Assembly (NCBI RefSeq): GCF_000142905.1
Contig: NW_013657640.1
Coordinates: forward strand, 274,343 to 338,342
Source: Thecamonas trahens ATCC 50062
Taxonomy: Eukaryota > Apusozoa > Apusomonadida > Apusomonadidae
Length of the DNA stretch: 64,000 bases
Direction: 5' to 3'
Within the stretch, counting starts at the first letter, position 1. Every line of letters starts with the position of its first letter. The notes under the pieces were generated by a model. The model made no database searches and was not told where the DNA came from. It was given only the letters and a program-made list of their open reading frames with translations. A program made the translations under genes and the position numbers. Positions 39,259-50,047 of this stretch are shown in pieces.

Positions 39259-40976
39259 GGAGCCGGACGAGCCGGACGCGACTGGCGACGAGGGGCAGCG
39301 GACGCGGCTGGAGGCAGCGGGCGGCCAGGAGTAAAGTGCGAGCGGTCGCGGAGGGTGCGCGAGGCCGGGCGCGGGCGGGCGCGGTGTTGCACGGTGACCG
39401 GGCGGATGGTGAGGGCAGGACCGAGCGACGAGGGGGTAGGTGGGCGCGAGGCGCGGGCCGACGGCGGAAGTACGGCCGACGGTGGGCGGCTCGACGGCGG
39501 CGGGAGCGGCGAGAGGCGGCGGACGGAGCGGCCGTGGACGCCCATGTCTGCACGGTCACGACCGAGCGGCGGGAGGCGCTGGGCGTGCGAGGCCGAGGCG
39601 ACCGACCGAGCGCGGTGGGGCGGGCCAGCCGGCTGCGGCGGGAGGCGGGCCGGCAGCGCGGTCGGCCGCGAGCCGAGGACCGAGAGCGGCGGTGGGACAC
39701 GAGCGACGGTGCGACGCGGCGGTGCGGCGCGCGATGGGCGCGGTGGACGCAGCGGCGAGCGGCGGGGCAGCGACCGGGCGTCGAGCCGGACCACGCCCGG
39801 CGGCGTCGCCGGCTGGCTGGCAACGAGCTCTGGTGGGGCGGCCCGCGGCTGCGGGGCCAGATCAAGCGGCGGGAGTGGCGATGAGGAGACCGGCGGCGGC
39901 GGGCGTGGCGGCGATGGGAGCGATGGCGAGTGCGGGGTGAGCATGTCACGAGCGAGTGGGGCGAGAACGGGCGCGACAGCACGCCAGATAACATCAAAGA
40001 CGCTGTCGAGAATCTGGCCGCGGAGCGACGGTGCCGGATCCAGCGGTGGAAAGCCGGCGCGCTCGCGGCGCTTGGCTATGTAGGAAAAATAGGAGAGGCG
40101 GCGCGAGGAGCCGACGCCGCCGCAGTGGCGACGCGAGGCAAATGCCGATGGCGGCTGAGCAAGGTCAAGCGGCGGCGGGCCAAGCGCGAGCATCTCCTCG
40201 ACGACGCCGTCGGCGGCAAAGAGCTCTTCATCCGCCAAGCCGTAGTCTTCAGCAGTCGCGCGTGGCGGCGGAGATCCGGCGACGAGCAGCCCGGCCATGG
40301 AGGTTGGCGAGGGAACGGCGGCGAGCGGATGCGACGGCGGCGGCGAGACGATGGTGGCAGCAGGCGGAGCGTCGTCACCATCCGCGGAGAGTGTCGGCAG
40401 CAGCGAGGTACCCTCTGTGCGGAGCATGGGGCGTGTGGCACGCCAGACATCAATCTCGTCGGCGATGGCACGCGGAGCGGCAACGAGGCGCGACGGAGCT
40501 CGGCGGGAGCGAGGCGCAGCGGCCGATGCAGGAGGCGGGTGGAGTGCGGGAGCGATGTTCTGAAGTGGCGCATAGAGACGGGTGATGGCTGCGTCCCAAG
40601 CACGGGCAAGCGCGCGAGAGTCATCGGGATGTGTATGCGAGAGATGGACAGCAATGGTGTCGTGGTGATTGTCGATGTCGTCGACAGAGGACTCATACTC
40701 GACGACCAGGACTCTGTCGTCATCGATGGCGATCTCGTCCGAGTAGCCCTCTGTCCACTCTGTGCCATCACGTGACCAATCGGTATCGGTCTCATCTCCG
40801 GACCCTCTGCGAGTCGAGAGCGATAATTTGGAGTAGGCCTCCAGCTCGTTCATCGATGTCTTCAAGCGCCCGGTGCCCGTCTCACTCTCACTCTCCCCAG
40901 AGCCAGACGACAGGGAGAGCGAGCCTGCCTCGTCTCCCCCCTCTCTGCCCCCTCTCGCCCTCCCTGCCCGTGTCAT
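39243..40976 (-). CDS. Pro-rich protein, possibly FAM149-like
   Basis: 577 aa from the ATG at 40974-40976 (MTRAGRARGG). The N-terminal third has a Ser/Glu-rich stretch and a segment reading DEIDVWRATRPMLRTEGTSL. The middle contains RERAGFPPLDPAPSLRGQIL followed by DSVFDVIWRAVAPVLAPLA. Together these resemble the two conserved patches of FAM149/DUF3719 proteins, which act at cilia and centrosomes, but I cannot confirm that by eye. The last 250 residues are Pro/Arg/Ser-rich and disordered. The stop lies inside the 3' end of the convergent receptor gene (16-bp overlap of coding sequence). Confidence 0.65.
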   Translation of the reverse strand: MTRAGRARGGREGGDEAGSLSLSSGSGESESETGTGRLKTSMNELEAYSKLSLSTRRGSGDETDTDWSRDGTEWTEGYSDEIAIDDDRVLVVEYESSVDDIDNHHDTIAVHLSHTHPDDSRALARAWDAAITRLYAPLQNIAPALHPPPASAAAPRSRRAPSRLVAAPRAIADEIDVWRATRPMLRTEGTSLLPTLSADGDDAPPAATIVSPPPSHPLAAVPSPTSMAGLLVAGSPPPRATAEDYGLADEELFAADGVVEEMLALGPPPLDLAQPPSAFASRRHCGGVGSSRRLSYFSYIAKRRERAGFPPLDPAPSLRGQILDSVFDVIWRAVAPVLAPLARDMLTPHSPSLPSPPRPPPPVSSSPLPPLDLAPQPRAAPPELVASQPATPPGVVRLDARSLPRRSPLRPPRPSRAAPPRRTVARVPPPLSVLGSRPTALPARLPPQPAGPPHRARSVASASHAQRLPPLGRDRADMGVHGRSVRRLSPLPPPSSRPPSAVLPPSARASRPPTPSSLGPALTIRPVTVQHRARPRPASRTLRDRSHFTPGRPLPPAASAAPRRQSRPARPAPHPRP

Positions 40977-41390
40977 GTCTGCGGTTGGAGTGGGGCGTGG
41001 GGTGTGGGGTGAGTTGGGAGTGGGGTGACGGAGGGCGGAGGGCGGAGGGGCGGTGGAGTGGTGGGGAGGGGGTGTGGGGTGGGGATTGGGGATGGGGATG
41101 GGGATGATGGTGGTGTGTGTGTGTGTTTGTGTGTGGGTGTGTGGGTGTGTAGGGTGGATGGGGATGGTGATGGTGGTGGTGGTGATGGTGATGGTGGTGG
41201 TGGTGATGGTGATGGTGGTGGTGGTGGTGGTGGTGGTGGTGGTGGTGGTGAAGGCGATGACCATGCTGATGGCGATACGAGTGGCGACATAGGCGGCACT
41301 GCCAGTGATACTGGTGGCCGTACTGATGGCGATGGCGATGCTGATGGCCTCGGCGTGTGTCCTGGCAGTGACTGCGACTCGGCGCAGGCC
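40977..41390. repeat. Divergent spacer with GGTGAT/GGT microsatellites
   Basis: Short tandem repeats: GT-rich at 41116-41150 and GGTGATGGT/(GGT)n at about 41160-41252, between the Pro-rich gene and the membrane-protein gene. Confidence 0.8.
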
Positions 41391-42173
41391 ATGATGGGCG
41401 ACCGCGGTCCGGCTATGACTGGCCACTACCTCTCTACCAGCTGGAGCTGGAGCTGGAGGCGAGGTTCGACGTGTGCGGTGGTCATGGGGCGGGTCTCGTT
41501 CTCGGTCTCTGGCGTGTCTGTTCCGGGCTCACTGTGCGGCCTTGTCATGGCGGCGGCGTTTGCGGTGAGCGAGTCGACGGTGGTGAGGGTGGTGCTGGGC
41601 TTGGTGGCGGCGGGCATGACGGCGATGGCCATGGTGGCGAGCCGAGAGTACACGCTCTTCCACTGGAGGGCATCGCTGGTGGCAAAGGACGGCCTTCCGG
41701 CACACGGTGCACTGTCGGTGGTCGACTACACACCGCCGATGGCCATGGTGCCGGCGAAGGAGAGCTCGGCCGCGGGCGCGCGGTGGATGAAGGCTGTCGT
41801 CGGCGCGCTTGGTCTTGACTCGGGCCCTCGGTTTGAGCGATCGGACGAGGGATCAAGCGTGGCGCCCAAGCAGGCGCTGGTGCTGCGGGTGTGGTGGCCG
41901 GCTGAGGCGCTGCTGTCGGCGGTGAGGCTGTTCTCGCCGCTGCATGTGCTCGTGCTCTCGCTGGCCCGCGAGCCTGACGGCAGGTGGAGCGAGGCCGGCG
42001 CCTTTGGCTACTTGTTGGTGTGCGGCATGGTTTGGGCTGTGGCGGCCAAGATTGACGCGCACGTCGAGAGTGTTGAGTTGCTGCTGGAGCAGGTCATCCG
42101 CGAGGAGCAGGTGTTTGCCGACAAGCTCGCGCCGACGCTGTGGCGCGAGGCGGCGACGCAGACGTCGCGGTGA
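41391..42173 (+). CDS. Unknown membrane protein
   Basis: 260 aa from the ATG at 41391 (an ATG at 41415 is also possible). Two adjacent hydrophobic helices near residues 45-85 (GSLCGLVMAAAFAV, VVLGLVAAGMTAMAMVA) are followed by a polar region and, further on, a moderately hydrophobic segment (AFGYLLVCGMVWAVAAKI). A short amphipathic helical tail follows (VESVELLLEQVIREEQ). There is no signal peptide or known motif. It converges with the seryl-tRNA synthetase gene, stops 99 bp apart. Confidence 0.65.
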   Translation: MMGDRGPAMTGHYLSTSWSWSWRRGSTCAVVMGRVSFSVSGVSVPGSLCGLVMAAAFAVSESTVVRVVLGLVAAGMTAMAMVASREYTLFHWRASLVAKDGLPAHGALSVVDYTPPMAMVPAKESSAAGARWMKAVVGALGLDSGPRFERSDEGSSVAPKQALVLRVWWPAEALLSAVRLFSPLHVLVLSLAREPDGRWSEAGAFGYLLVCGMVWAVAAKIDAHVESVELLLEQVIREEQVFADKLAPTLWREAATQTSR

Positions 42174-42272
42174 GCGTAGGGGAGGGGAGGGGGGGGGGGG
42201 GCGAGGGCGGGCAGCGGGACAGCGGTTTACTACACGGTAAGCCAGAGCCGAATGGCAGCGTGGCAAGGCTAG

Positions 42273-43971
42273 TTACTTCTTCTGCTTCTTGTTCTTCTTG
42301 GCCTTGGGGCGCTTGGGCATGGGCATGATGAAGGGGATAAAGTCCATGCCACCGAGGAACGGCTGCAGGACCTCGGGGACGCGAACACCGTCGTTGGTCT
42401 GGTAGTTCTCGAGGATGCAGCAGAGGGTGCGCGACGTGGCGGTGAGGGTCGAGTTGAGCATGTGGACGTACTTCTTGTTGCGAGCGCCCTGCTTCTTGAC
42501 GCCGCAGCGGACCTCGAGGTCGCGCGACTGGTAGTCGGTGCAGTTGGAGCACGAGACGAGCTCGCGGAAGGTTCCGAGGGTGGGGAACCAGGCCTCGAGG
42601 TCGTACTTCTTGGCGGCGGCGTTGTTGAGCTCACCCGAGACGATGGTGACGACCTGGTACGGGAGGCCGAGCGACTGGTAAAAGTCCTCCGAGGTGGCGA
42701 GCATCTCCTCGAGCATCTCCCACGACTCGTCGGGGGTGGTGAGGACAAACTGCTCGACCTTCTCGAACTGGTGGACGCGGAAGACACCCCAGGCGTCCTT
42801 GCCATGGGCGCCGGCCTCCTTGCGGAAGCACGTCGAGTAGCCGGCGTACTTGATGGGAAGGTCGGCCTCCTTGATCCACTCGTCCGAGTGGTAGGCGGAG
42901 ATGGGCTGCTCCGAAGTGGCGATGAGGTACTTCTCGTTGGCAGAGCCCTCATCAGCGTCGCCGACAACCTTGTACAGCGCCTCGTCAAAGTCCTCGAGCT
43001 GGGCAGTCTTGGACATCTGCGACTTGAGCATCATGAACGGGGTCTGCAGCGGCATGTACCCGCGGGCGCCGGCAAAGGCGATACCGTAGTTGATGATGGC
43101 CTGGTTAAGGAGGACCGCGGGGCCGGTGTAAAAGTACCCGCGGTGGCCCACAACCTTGGCGCCGCGCTCCGGGTCGTACCCGCCGATCATGCGGAGCAGC
43201 TCGTGGTGGTGCTTGAGGAGGGTCACGCCCTCGGGCGCCTCAAACTTGCCCCACGTCTTGACAACCTCGTTGTGGACCTCATCGGAGGCCACAGGCACGG
43301 AATCGTGCACAATGTTACCGATGGTCTTGAGGACAGAGTCACGCGCGAGGGCAAGCTCGGCCAGCTCGGCCTCCTTCTTGCCCACCTCGATCATCAGCGC
43401 CTTGCGCTGTGCGATCTCCTCATCCGCAGACTCCTTAGCCTTGCGCTTGGTGGTGATCGCACCCTGGATGACACCAGCCTCGCGGCGCATGTCGTCGATC
43501 TTCCCGCGGACTGTCATCCTCCACGACAAACACTCGTGAGTCTCCCGTCCACTCTGTCTACCTCGGCACCACCCGGCCATTGCCACGACCAGCACCATGA
43601 CTGGCCTCTATCATATCACGTCACATCACATCACACCACATCACGTACGGGCGCGCCACTCGGTATCACGAGCGATGACCTCATCAACAATCTCAACCGA
43701 CTTGTTACGGCGACGCTGCGACTCACGGATCTGTTCGTAGGCAGCGGTGTGTGTGAGTATGTGGGGAGGGGTAGGGGGGGGAGGAGGAGGAGGAGGGACA
43801 GTGTGCGGAATTTTCATCCCACGTCATGGAGGGCAGGGGCAGGGTAGGGAGGGGAATGAGGGGGGACGGGGGGGGGGAGGGGATAGGGGAAGGGAGGGAG
43901 AGAGGGAGCAAGGGGCATACCTTCTCGGGCTCACCGCCCTGGTCCTCGCGGAACATGACAATGTCGAGCAT
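42273..43971 (-). CDS. SARS1: Seryl-tRNA synthetase, cytosolic
   Basis: Three exons, all phases consistent: 43971-43921 (17 codons, MLDIVMFREDQGG), 43730-43649 (IRESQRRRNKS...DTEWRA) and 43510-42273. Total about 456 aa. Donors are GTATGC and GTACGT; acceptors are both ...ACAG; introns are 190 and 138 bp. It charges tRNA-Ser (and tRNA-Sec precursor) with serine. The N-terminal antiparallel coiled-coil arm that grips the tRNA long arm is present (KIDDMRREAG...AELAELALARDS). The class II core has motif 2 (CFRKEAGAHGKDAWGVFRVHQF) and motif 3 (NSTLTATSRTLCCILENY). A Lys-rich C-terminal tail (KRPKAKKNKKQKK) is like that of eukaryotic enzymes. Confidence 0.95.
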
Positions 43972-44320
43972 GGTGGGTGGTGCGACAAATGGTGGCGGGG
44001 ACGGCGCGAGGGGGATCCGTGGCGGTTTGGGTGGAGGGCGGGCGAGGAAGCCTTGGAGAAGGGTGGCGCTTCGATGGATGATGAGGGTATGGTTAAAGGG
44101 TGCCGAGTGCAGAGGGGGAAGGGGAGGGAGGGAGAGCAACGTGATGAGCAGGTGATGGGGTGGGGGTTGGCGATGGAGGGGGTGTGGGTGGAGCATCGCT
44201 GTCGTCGCGGCTGTCGTCGCGGCTGTCGCGGATGGCGATGATGGCGGGTGATGATGGCGGGTGCACTGCGATCTCATGTGTGCTCGACGTGGAATGGAGG
44301 TTGCGGGTTGCAAGTCGTGG
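43972..44320. other. 5' region of the seryl-tRNA synthetase gene
   Basis: 349 bp between two minus-strand genes (the synthetase start codon and the stop of the CCCH gene). I see no further gene; the synthetase promoter is expected here. Confidence 0.5.
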
Positions 44321-45475
44321 TTACTGGCTACTGGCGGGGGCAGTGTTGCCGACAGTGCGGAGCTCGTCGCGCGTGTGGGCAAAGTTGCAGGACGACGGGT
44401 TGGAGCATGCGCCGCCGTTGAGGACAGCCTTGCACATCCGAGTCTTATACGAGGGGTGCTGGCGGATTTCGGATGGATGGTGGGCAAAGGGACAGTCGTT
44501 GCTGCGCGGGCACGGCTCGCCGCGCTCGACCATCTTGCACATCCGGGTCTTGAACGCCTTGGCCTCGCGCCGCTGCTTGTAGCCATCATCGTCGTGCGGC
44601 GTGGCGCGCTGGCTCCGTCCTCGGTCGCGATCACCACGGTCGCGGTCGTAGCCACGGCTGCGGTCGTAACCGCGGTCGCGGCCATGGCCCCGGTCGCGGT
44701 TGTGGCCGCGGTCGTAGCCACGGTCGGCCGGTGGATATGCCGGGCGGCGGAGGTCACGGTCGCGCGAGCGCGATCTCGCGCGTGGCGGTGGCAGCGGTGG
44801 CGCAGGCGAGCGGCCGCGGTCGCCAAGCCGATCGAGGACCGACGGGCGGGTGGGTGGCGGGAGTGGGTCGTCGCGGGGTGCAGGCGGCGGATATGCGTCA
44901 CGGTTCCGGTTCCGGTCGCCGCGCGGCTCTTCATCATGCGAGTACTGCGGGCGGGCGTAGCTCTCGCGACCGCGATCACGGGCACGATCGTCGTCGTAGC
45001 CGCGAGGGCGGTCGTAGTCGCGAGGGCGGTCGTAGTCGCGAGGGCGGTCGTAGTCACGGTGGCGGTCGTAGTCGCGAGGGCGGTCGTAGTCGCGGGGGCG
45101 GTCGTAGTCGCGGGGGCGGTCGTAGTCGCGGGGGCGGTCGTAGTGGCGAGGGCGGGCGTAGTCACGGCGGTCGTCGTGGCGCGGGCCGCGATGGCGATCA
45201 TCGGCTCGAGGAGGATACTCACGAGGACGAGGATTAGGATCACGAGGACGAGGATTAGGATCACGAGGCCGAGGGTGGTCACGGCGACCAGAATAGTCAG
45301 CAGGATGGCCAGCATGGTCTCTGGCTTCTTGGTCATGAGCATGGGGAGCAGGCGGGAGTGTGCTGAGGTAGGCCTCGCCGTCGGCAGAGGCGCCCGTCTG
45401 AGAAAGAGCCTGGCCCGAGGGAGAGGCATGAGGAGTGTCATCATGGGCATGCGGAGGTGGCTCTGGAGTGGACAT
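44321..45475 (-). CDS. Tandem CCCH zinc-finger protein with Arg/Asp repeat
   Basis: 384 aa from the ATG at 45473-45475. The C-terminus has two fingers, CKMVERGEPCPRSNDCPFAH and CKAVLNGGACSNPSSCNFAH. Each is C-x8-C-x5-C-x3-H, preceded by FKTRM or YKTRM, the lead-in seen in TIS11/ZFP36-type RNA-binding pairs. Upstream is a long low-complexity block of PRDYDR units (about ten copies) and RGYDRDRG repeats, similar to RD/RGG-rich RNA-binding proteins. A role in binding mRNA (AU-rich elements) and its turnover is likely but not shown; the inter-finger distance fits the ZFP36 type. It is divergent with LST8 (237 bp between starts). Confidence 0.82.
   Translation of the reverse strand: MSTPEPPPHAHDDTPHASPSGQALSQTGASADGEAYLSTLPPAPHAHDQEARDHAGHPADYSGRRDHPRPRDPNPRPRDPNPRPREYPPRADDRHRGPRHDDRRDYARPRHYDRPRDYDRPRDYDRPRDYDRPRDYDRHRDYDRPRDYDRPRDYDRPRGYDDDRARDRGRESYARPQYSHDEEPRGDRNRNRDAYPPPAPRDDPLPPPTRPSVLDRLGDRGRSPAPPLPPPRARSRSRDRDLRRPAYPPADRGYDRGHNRDRGHGRDRGYDRSRGYDRDRGDRDRGRSQRATPHDDDGYKQRREAKAFKTRMCKMVERGEPCPRSNDCPFAHHPSEIRQHPSYKTRMCKAVLNGGACSNPSSCNFAHTRDELRTVGNTAPASSQ
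45000..45160 (-). repeat. PRDYDR-coding tandem repeat
   Basis: About ten copies of an 18-bp unit (cggtcgtagtcgcgaggg type) within the CCCH gene. Confidence 0.9.
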
Positions 45476-45712
45476 GGAGGTAGTGGTGGTAGTGGTGGTG
45501 GAGTGGTTGGCTCCTCCGGGCGTCAGGAGGGGTGGTGGCGAGGGAAGGGCACGACGACGACGACGACGACGATGACAACGACGACGACGACGACGACGAC
45601 GACGACAACGACACACCATACCCATACCACCCACCACGCCACTCCCCCCCTCCCCCCCCCTCCCACCCCACCCCCTTCACCCCACCCCCTTCACCCCCTA
45701 CCACACCACACC
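45476..45712. promoter_or_regulatory. Shared spacer between the CCCH gene and LST8
   Basis: 237 bp between divergent start codons, containing an ACG/GAC triplet array (about 45554-45612) and CCCACCCC-rich sequence. Confidence 0.5.
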
Positions 45713-46087
45713 ATGCCTCTCACAGTCATCCTGGCTACCGCTGGCTACGACCATACCATTCGCTTTTGGGAGCCGTCGGGCACCTGCCACCGGACGCTGC
45801 AGCACCCGGACTCGGTACGGACCAGGAAGGGAGGGGGAGGGGAGGGGGAGGGGGAGGGGGAGGGATGGGGAGGGGACTTACATGGTGTGTGTGTGTGTAT
45901 CTGTATATGTGTGTGTGTGTGTGGGTACGGGGATGTGTTTATGGTGTGCGTGTGTGCCTCGCTCTCTCTGCGTATTGGTCTGTGTTCGCCTGTGTCTCTG
46001 GTATGTGTACGCATCCGTATGCAACGGCTGGGAATTGGGAATATTGGGTGGACTTGTAATGGTTGGTACTGCTGCTGCTGCTGCTGC

Positions 46088-46130
<43 letters not shown>

Positions 46131-47039
46131 GATGATGATGCACTTGCTGATGGGGATGTGATGGCTGTGTTTGACGCACAGCAAGTCAATGCGCTGTCGA
46201 TCACGCCGGACCGGGAGCATATTGCGGCGGCGGGCAACCCGTCGATCCGCATGTACGAGGTCCACACACAGCATCCGAACCCAGTGACATCGTACGATGG
46301 CCACACTGGGAACGTGACGGCTGTCGGCTTTCATTCTGAGTGCAACTGGATGTACACGGCGTCAGAGGATGGGTCGCTCAAGATCTGGGACCTCCGCGCC
46401 TCGGGCTGCCAGCGTAACTACGACGTTGGCGCCGCGGTCAACCACGCCATCCTCCACCCGAACCAGGGCGAGCTGCTCACCGCCGACCAGGACGGGAACC
46501 TCTCGGTCTTTGACCTCGTCGCCGACAAGTGCGTCTTCTCTGACACGAGCTCGGCCGGAACCGCTCTGCGTTCCGTTGCCGTCGACCCCGACGGCGTCTC
46601 GGTTGTCACTGCCAACAACTCGGGCGATGTGCACGTGTACTCTGCGTCGCCGACAGAGTCCGGCTTCTACGGCCTCGCCTCCAAGTTCTCTGCACACGAC
46701 ACTTACGTTCTCAAGGTCCTTTTCTCGCCGCACGGCTCCACCCTCGCCACCGCCTCGGCCGACAAGACCATCAAGCTCTGGTCCGTCGCCTACGACGCCG
46801 ACGACGTCGCGTCCTTTGAGCTGTCGCAGACCCTCGTCGGCCACAAGCGCTGGGTCTGGGACTGCGTCTTCTCGGCAGACTCGGCTTACATCGCCTCGGC
46901 CTCATCTGACCAGGTCGCCCGCCTCTGGAACGTCGCCCAGGGCGAGACCATCCGCCAGTACGCCAAGCATCACAAGGCCGTCTGCGCCATTGCGCTCAAC
47001 GACGCCGCCGCTGAGGATGTGCCCTCTCCAAGCTCGTAA
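45713..47039 (+). CDS. MLST8: Target of rapamycin complex subunit LST8
   Basis: Two exons in phase 0: 45713-45814 and 46182-47039, giving 319 aa, close to the human 326. Exon 1 (MPLTVILATAGYDHTIRFWE...QHPDS) joins QVNALSITPDREHIAAAGN, matching the LST8 signature around the first WD40 blade. Later blades keep LST8-typical strings: GHTGNVTAVGFH, SEDGSLKIWD, HPNQGELL, ATASADKTIKLW, GHKRWVWDCVFS. It is a seven-bladed WD40 propeller that binds the TOR kinase domain in TORC1 and TORC2. The donor is GTACGG; the acceptor is ACGCACAG. It converges on the MUN-like gene with 11 bp between stops. With the Akt-like kinase at 12711 the window thus holds two members of one growth-control pathway, not linked to each other. 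Confidence 0.95.
46067..46143 (+). repeat. CTG/TTG triplet repeat in the LST8 intron
   Basis: (CTG)n followed by (TTG)n and GATGATG near the 3' end of the 367-bp intron. Confidence 0.9.
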
Positions 47040-47050
47040 ACTACCTTTAC

Positions 47051-49812
47051 TCACCGCACGCCAAACTTGGCGCGCTGCCGCTCGCGGATGCCCACAAACC
47101 GCCGCGCACACTCGTCCCGCGCCTCTCCCACGCCCGCAGCACGGCCCTTAAGCACAGCATATAGGTGCGCCCGCTCAACACGATCGCGCCCAGTTCCACT
47201 TCCCGCCGCAGCCGCCAGCGCCTCGGTCTCTGCCAGCGAGTGGTAAGACGCCACGAGCGTATCAGAGTCAAGCTGGTGAAGCTCAACGAGTGAGCCCACA
47301 AGCGCGGATGCCCGCCGCAGTCGGCCCACCCCGAGCCCCTCGCCAGAGGCGTGAAACAGGTCTTCGGCAGCATCGCGGAGCGCACACACCGCGCCCAGAA
47401 CCTCGGCATCAACAGCAATGCCACGCCCAGCGCGTCCGTCGCGGCCGCCAGGCACCAAAACCGCATACAGCACCGCATTCACACTGACCCACGTCGCCGC
47501 AAGGAGGCCGTCAAACACCCGCGCCCGTGCTGCGTCTACCCAGGCCTCGAGATGCGCGTCCAAGATGGAACATCCAGCTCGAGCCAGCGTTGCTGGTGCG
47601 ACGCGCTCGTCGCCTAGCCCCACACCAACCAGCGCGCACAGTGCCTGTGCACATGGCCAAGCTGCCACCCGCATCGCCCGCCGCCGCAACGGTGCAAGCT
47701 CGCCGAGCGTCGCCTCGAGCGCCATGGCCGCCTCGGGCAGCGCAGCTTTGTCGTCCAACTCGCCCCAAGCGCGTTCACAAGCTCGTTGAGCTTGCTCCGA
47801 CTCCCATCAATGTTGTTGAGCGCCACAATGGCCGGCAGCGACTCGTCAAGCAGAGCCACCATTCCTGGCAGTAGAGCAATGGCGTCGTCTCCGCCAGCTG
47901 CATGCGCCAGCGCCGCCGGACCTGTAGCGAGTGCGACGGCATCAGCACCGATGTTAGAAGCAGCGGCAGCGGCTGCAGCAGCAGCCTTCTTGGCTTTGCG
48001 GCCAGAGGCCTTTGCATGTCTCGCGCGTGCAACAGCCACGTCCAGGCACCCGACCATCCACTCGCGTGGCGCGTCAGCATACGCATGCGCAGCATCGTGA
48101 GGCGCAGCCGCAGGCACCACTGCCCGCGCCATCGCGTTGACATACCCAACAAGCGCATCGTGGATGAGCGCTGCCAGATCGCGCTGGACTGAGCTTGTCA
48201 CCAGGCGCGCGTGCTTGCGGAGCGGCGCGAGTGCCTGGTCGACAAGACACCACAGGTCAATGAACGACGACGAGGTCGTGACCTGTCCGCCCGGATCGAC
48301 CGGCGTCAGCGTGTCGGCCAGCAGTGCAGACGTTGTCCACTCGGCGATTTGTGCGCGTGTGGCCTCGATCCACACGTGGAGCAGCGGCGCAAGGAGATGT
48401 GGGAGTGTCTCGCGCCAGGTGCTCGCTCGCTGCTCCTCGACCGCCGCCAGTGCCGCCCACTCTGCCGAGGCCCGAGCGTCGTGCGCCAGCGCCGACTCAG
48501 CGTCGGCCTTTGCGTTCGCCATGGCGCTCTCAAGCGCTGCTGCTGCGAGCAGGACGTCGCAGCCGTCGTGGGCTGCAGCCGCCGGATGACTCGGGTCCAG
48601 CGCAAGGAGGCCGTCCGCCAGCGCAGCGTCGAGCGCAGCGTCGAGCGCCGCCACTACCACGCGAATCTCCAGCGGCTGAAGATTCGCACCTGCAGCAGCG
48701 GCAAGAGATCGGACCAGCACGCTGACGTGTACCAGCGCAGCGGCAGCCGAGCCGAGCGGCGAGATGCGGCCGGCCGGTGGCGCGAGCTGCAGCGCGAGGT
48801 ACTCGGTGAGCGGCGCGGCGAGGGCGGCGACAAGATCGAGCCATGCCCGCACAAGAGCAGACGCTGGATCACGCTTGCTCCCCGCTCCATCCGCGTCGGC
48901 AAGCCGGACTGCTGCCGCGGTTGTGACAACGAGCGTCGTGAGCGAGGGCAGAGCAGTGAGCGGGAGGGCGGCGGCGGCGGCACGGACAGCGTCGCCGAGC
49001 ACAAGCCGCGCCCGGGCATGGGCAGCGTGAAGGAGCTTGAGGGCATGTGGCAGCAGGCTTTCCTGACTGCGAAGCAAGCCAGAAACCAGCGAGGTGACGG
49101 CGTCGAGGACCGCAAACGGCGCGTCCCACGCTACCGCCGGGAGCAGCGACGGCGCGGCGGCGGCAAAGGCGGCGGCGGCAGGCACCGCCAGCGCCACCAC
49201 CAGCTCGTCGACCAGCCATGAAAGCGCCGGTATTTCCGCTCCAAGGTCACACACGAGGGAAGCGAGAAAGCGGACTACCGCCACCGGCTCGTGCGCTTGC
49301 GCAGGCGGCTCCTCGTCGCCGCCGACGTCCTCGTCGTTGTCGTCGGCCTCACCGCGCTCCGGATCGTAGCGCCGGAGCAGCGCACGGGCGAGCTTGCGGG
49401 CGCCCGGTGCTGCCGGGCTGGAGTCTGTGCCGAGGATAGAATTGCCAGCGAGACATCTGCGAGCGGCAGCGACGATGGCATCGGTGAAGGCCTCCGCGCC
49501 GAGTGCGGCGATGGCGGCGGTTGGTGCGCTGGCGTCTTCGGCGATGACGTTGCCGGCAGCTGCAGCCAGCATCGGCACGATGACACCCTTGTGCGCCGCC
49601 GAAAACGAGTACTCGCCCGACGTGGAGGAGTTCGGCGCGTGACGATGCCCTGCGGCTGCTCTCGGCCACAGCACGGCATCGAGGATGAGATTGAGCGCAA
49701 GCGGCGCCACATCGATCAGTGCCGACTCCTCCACGGCGCCTGGCTCACTTGCTGCAACCGTGTGAGACGACGGCAGCGGTGGGAGTCTTCGACTCTTTCT
49801 CTTGGCGGACAT
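47051..49812 (-). CDS. Possible MUN/Munc13-homology protein; one frame break
   Basis: The frame from the ATG at 49810-49812 changes at the run CCCC at 47763-47766 (GGGG on the coding strand). One extra G gives a single frame of 920 codons joining NELVNALG to GELDDKAALPEAAM. The protein is Ala/Leu-rich and almost entirely helical. Residues around TWRETLPHLLAPLLHVWIEA, SSSFIDLWCLVDQAL and AIVALNNIDGSRSKL resemble the succession of conserved patches in MUN domains (SSSVVDLF, iNNIe), which act in vesicle priming with SNAREs. There is no C2 domain. The family call is tentative. It is divergent with SSRP1 (235 bp between starts). Confidence 0.7.
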
Positions 49813-50047
49813 GCCAGCAGTGCCGCGATAAGAATGTGTCTCTGTGAGAGCACCAGATCGCAATCTGGCGCGAGAGAGATGAGCCCCGTTCGACCCCAAA
49901 AGCTCACACACAGTGCGACTCGGGTCAGCCACCGGCAGCCGTAGTTGCCAGCGGCCACAAGCGCCACCCGCTGCACATACCCCTCTCTGCCGCTCACACC
50001 CACTCACCCCCCACCCCACCACTCACCTCCCCACCCCCTCCACCAAC
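49813..50047. promoter_or_regulatory. Shared spacer of the MUN-like gene and SSRP1
   Basis: 235 bp between divergent starts, with CCACCCC-rich sequence directly upstream of the SSRP1 ATG. No defined motif. Confidence 0.45.

Noticed and set aside
43723-45450. Minus-strand frame of about 575 codons spanning the CCCH gene and the first synthetase exon
   Set aside because: Most of it is Thr/Ala/Pro low complexity in the wrong frame for the zinc fingers. Only the short piece MLDIVMFREDQGG is real, as exon 1 of seryl-tRNA synthetase.
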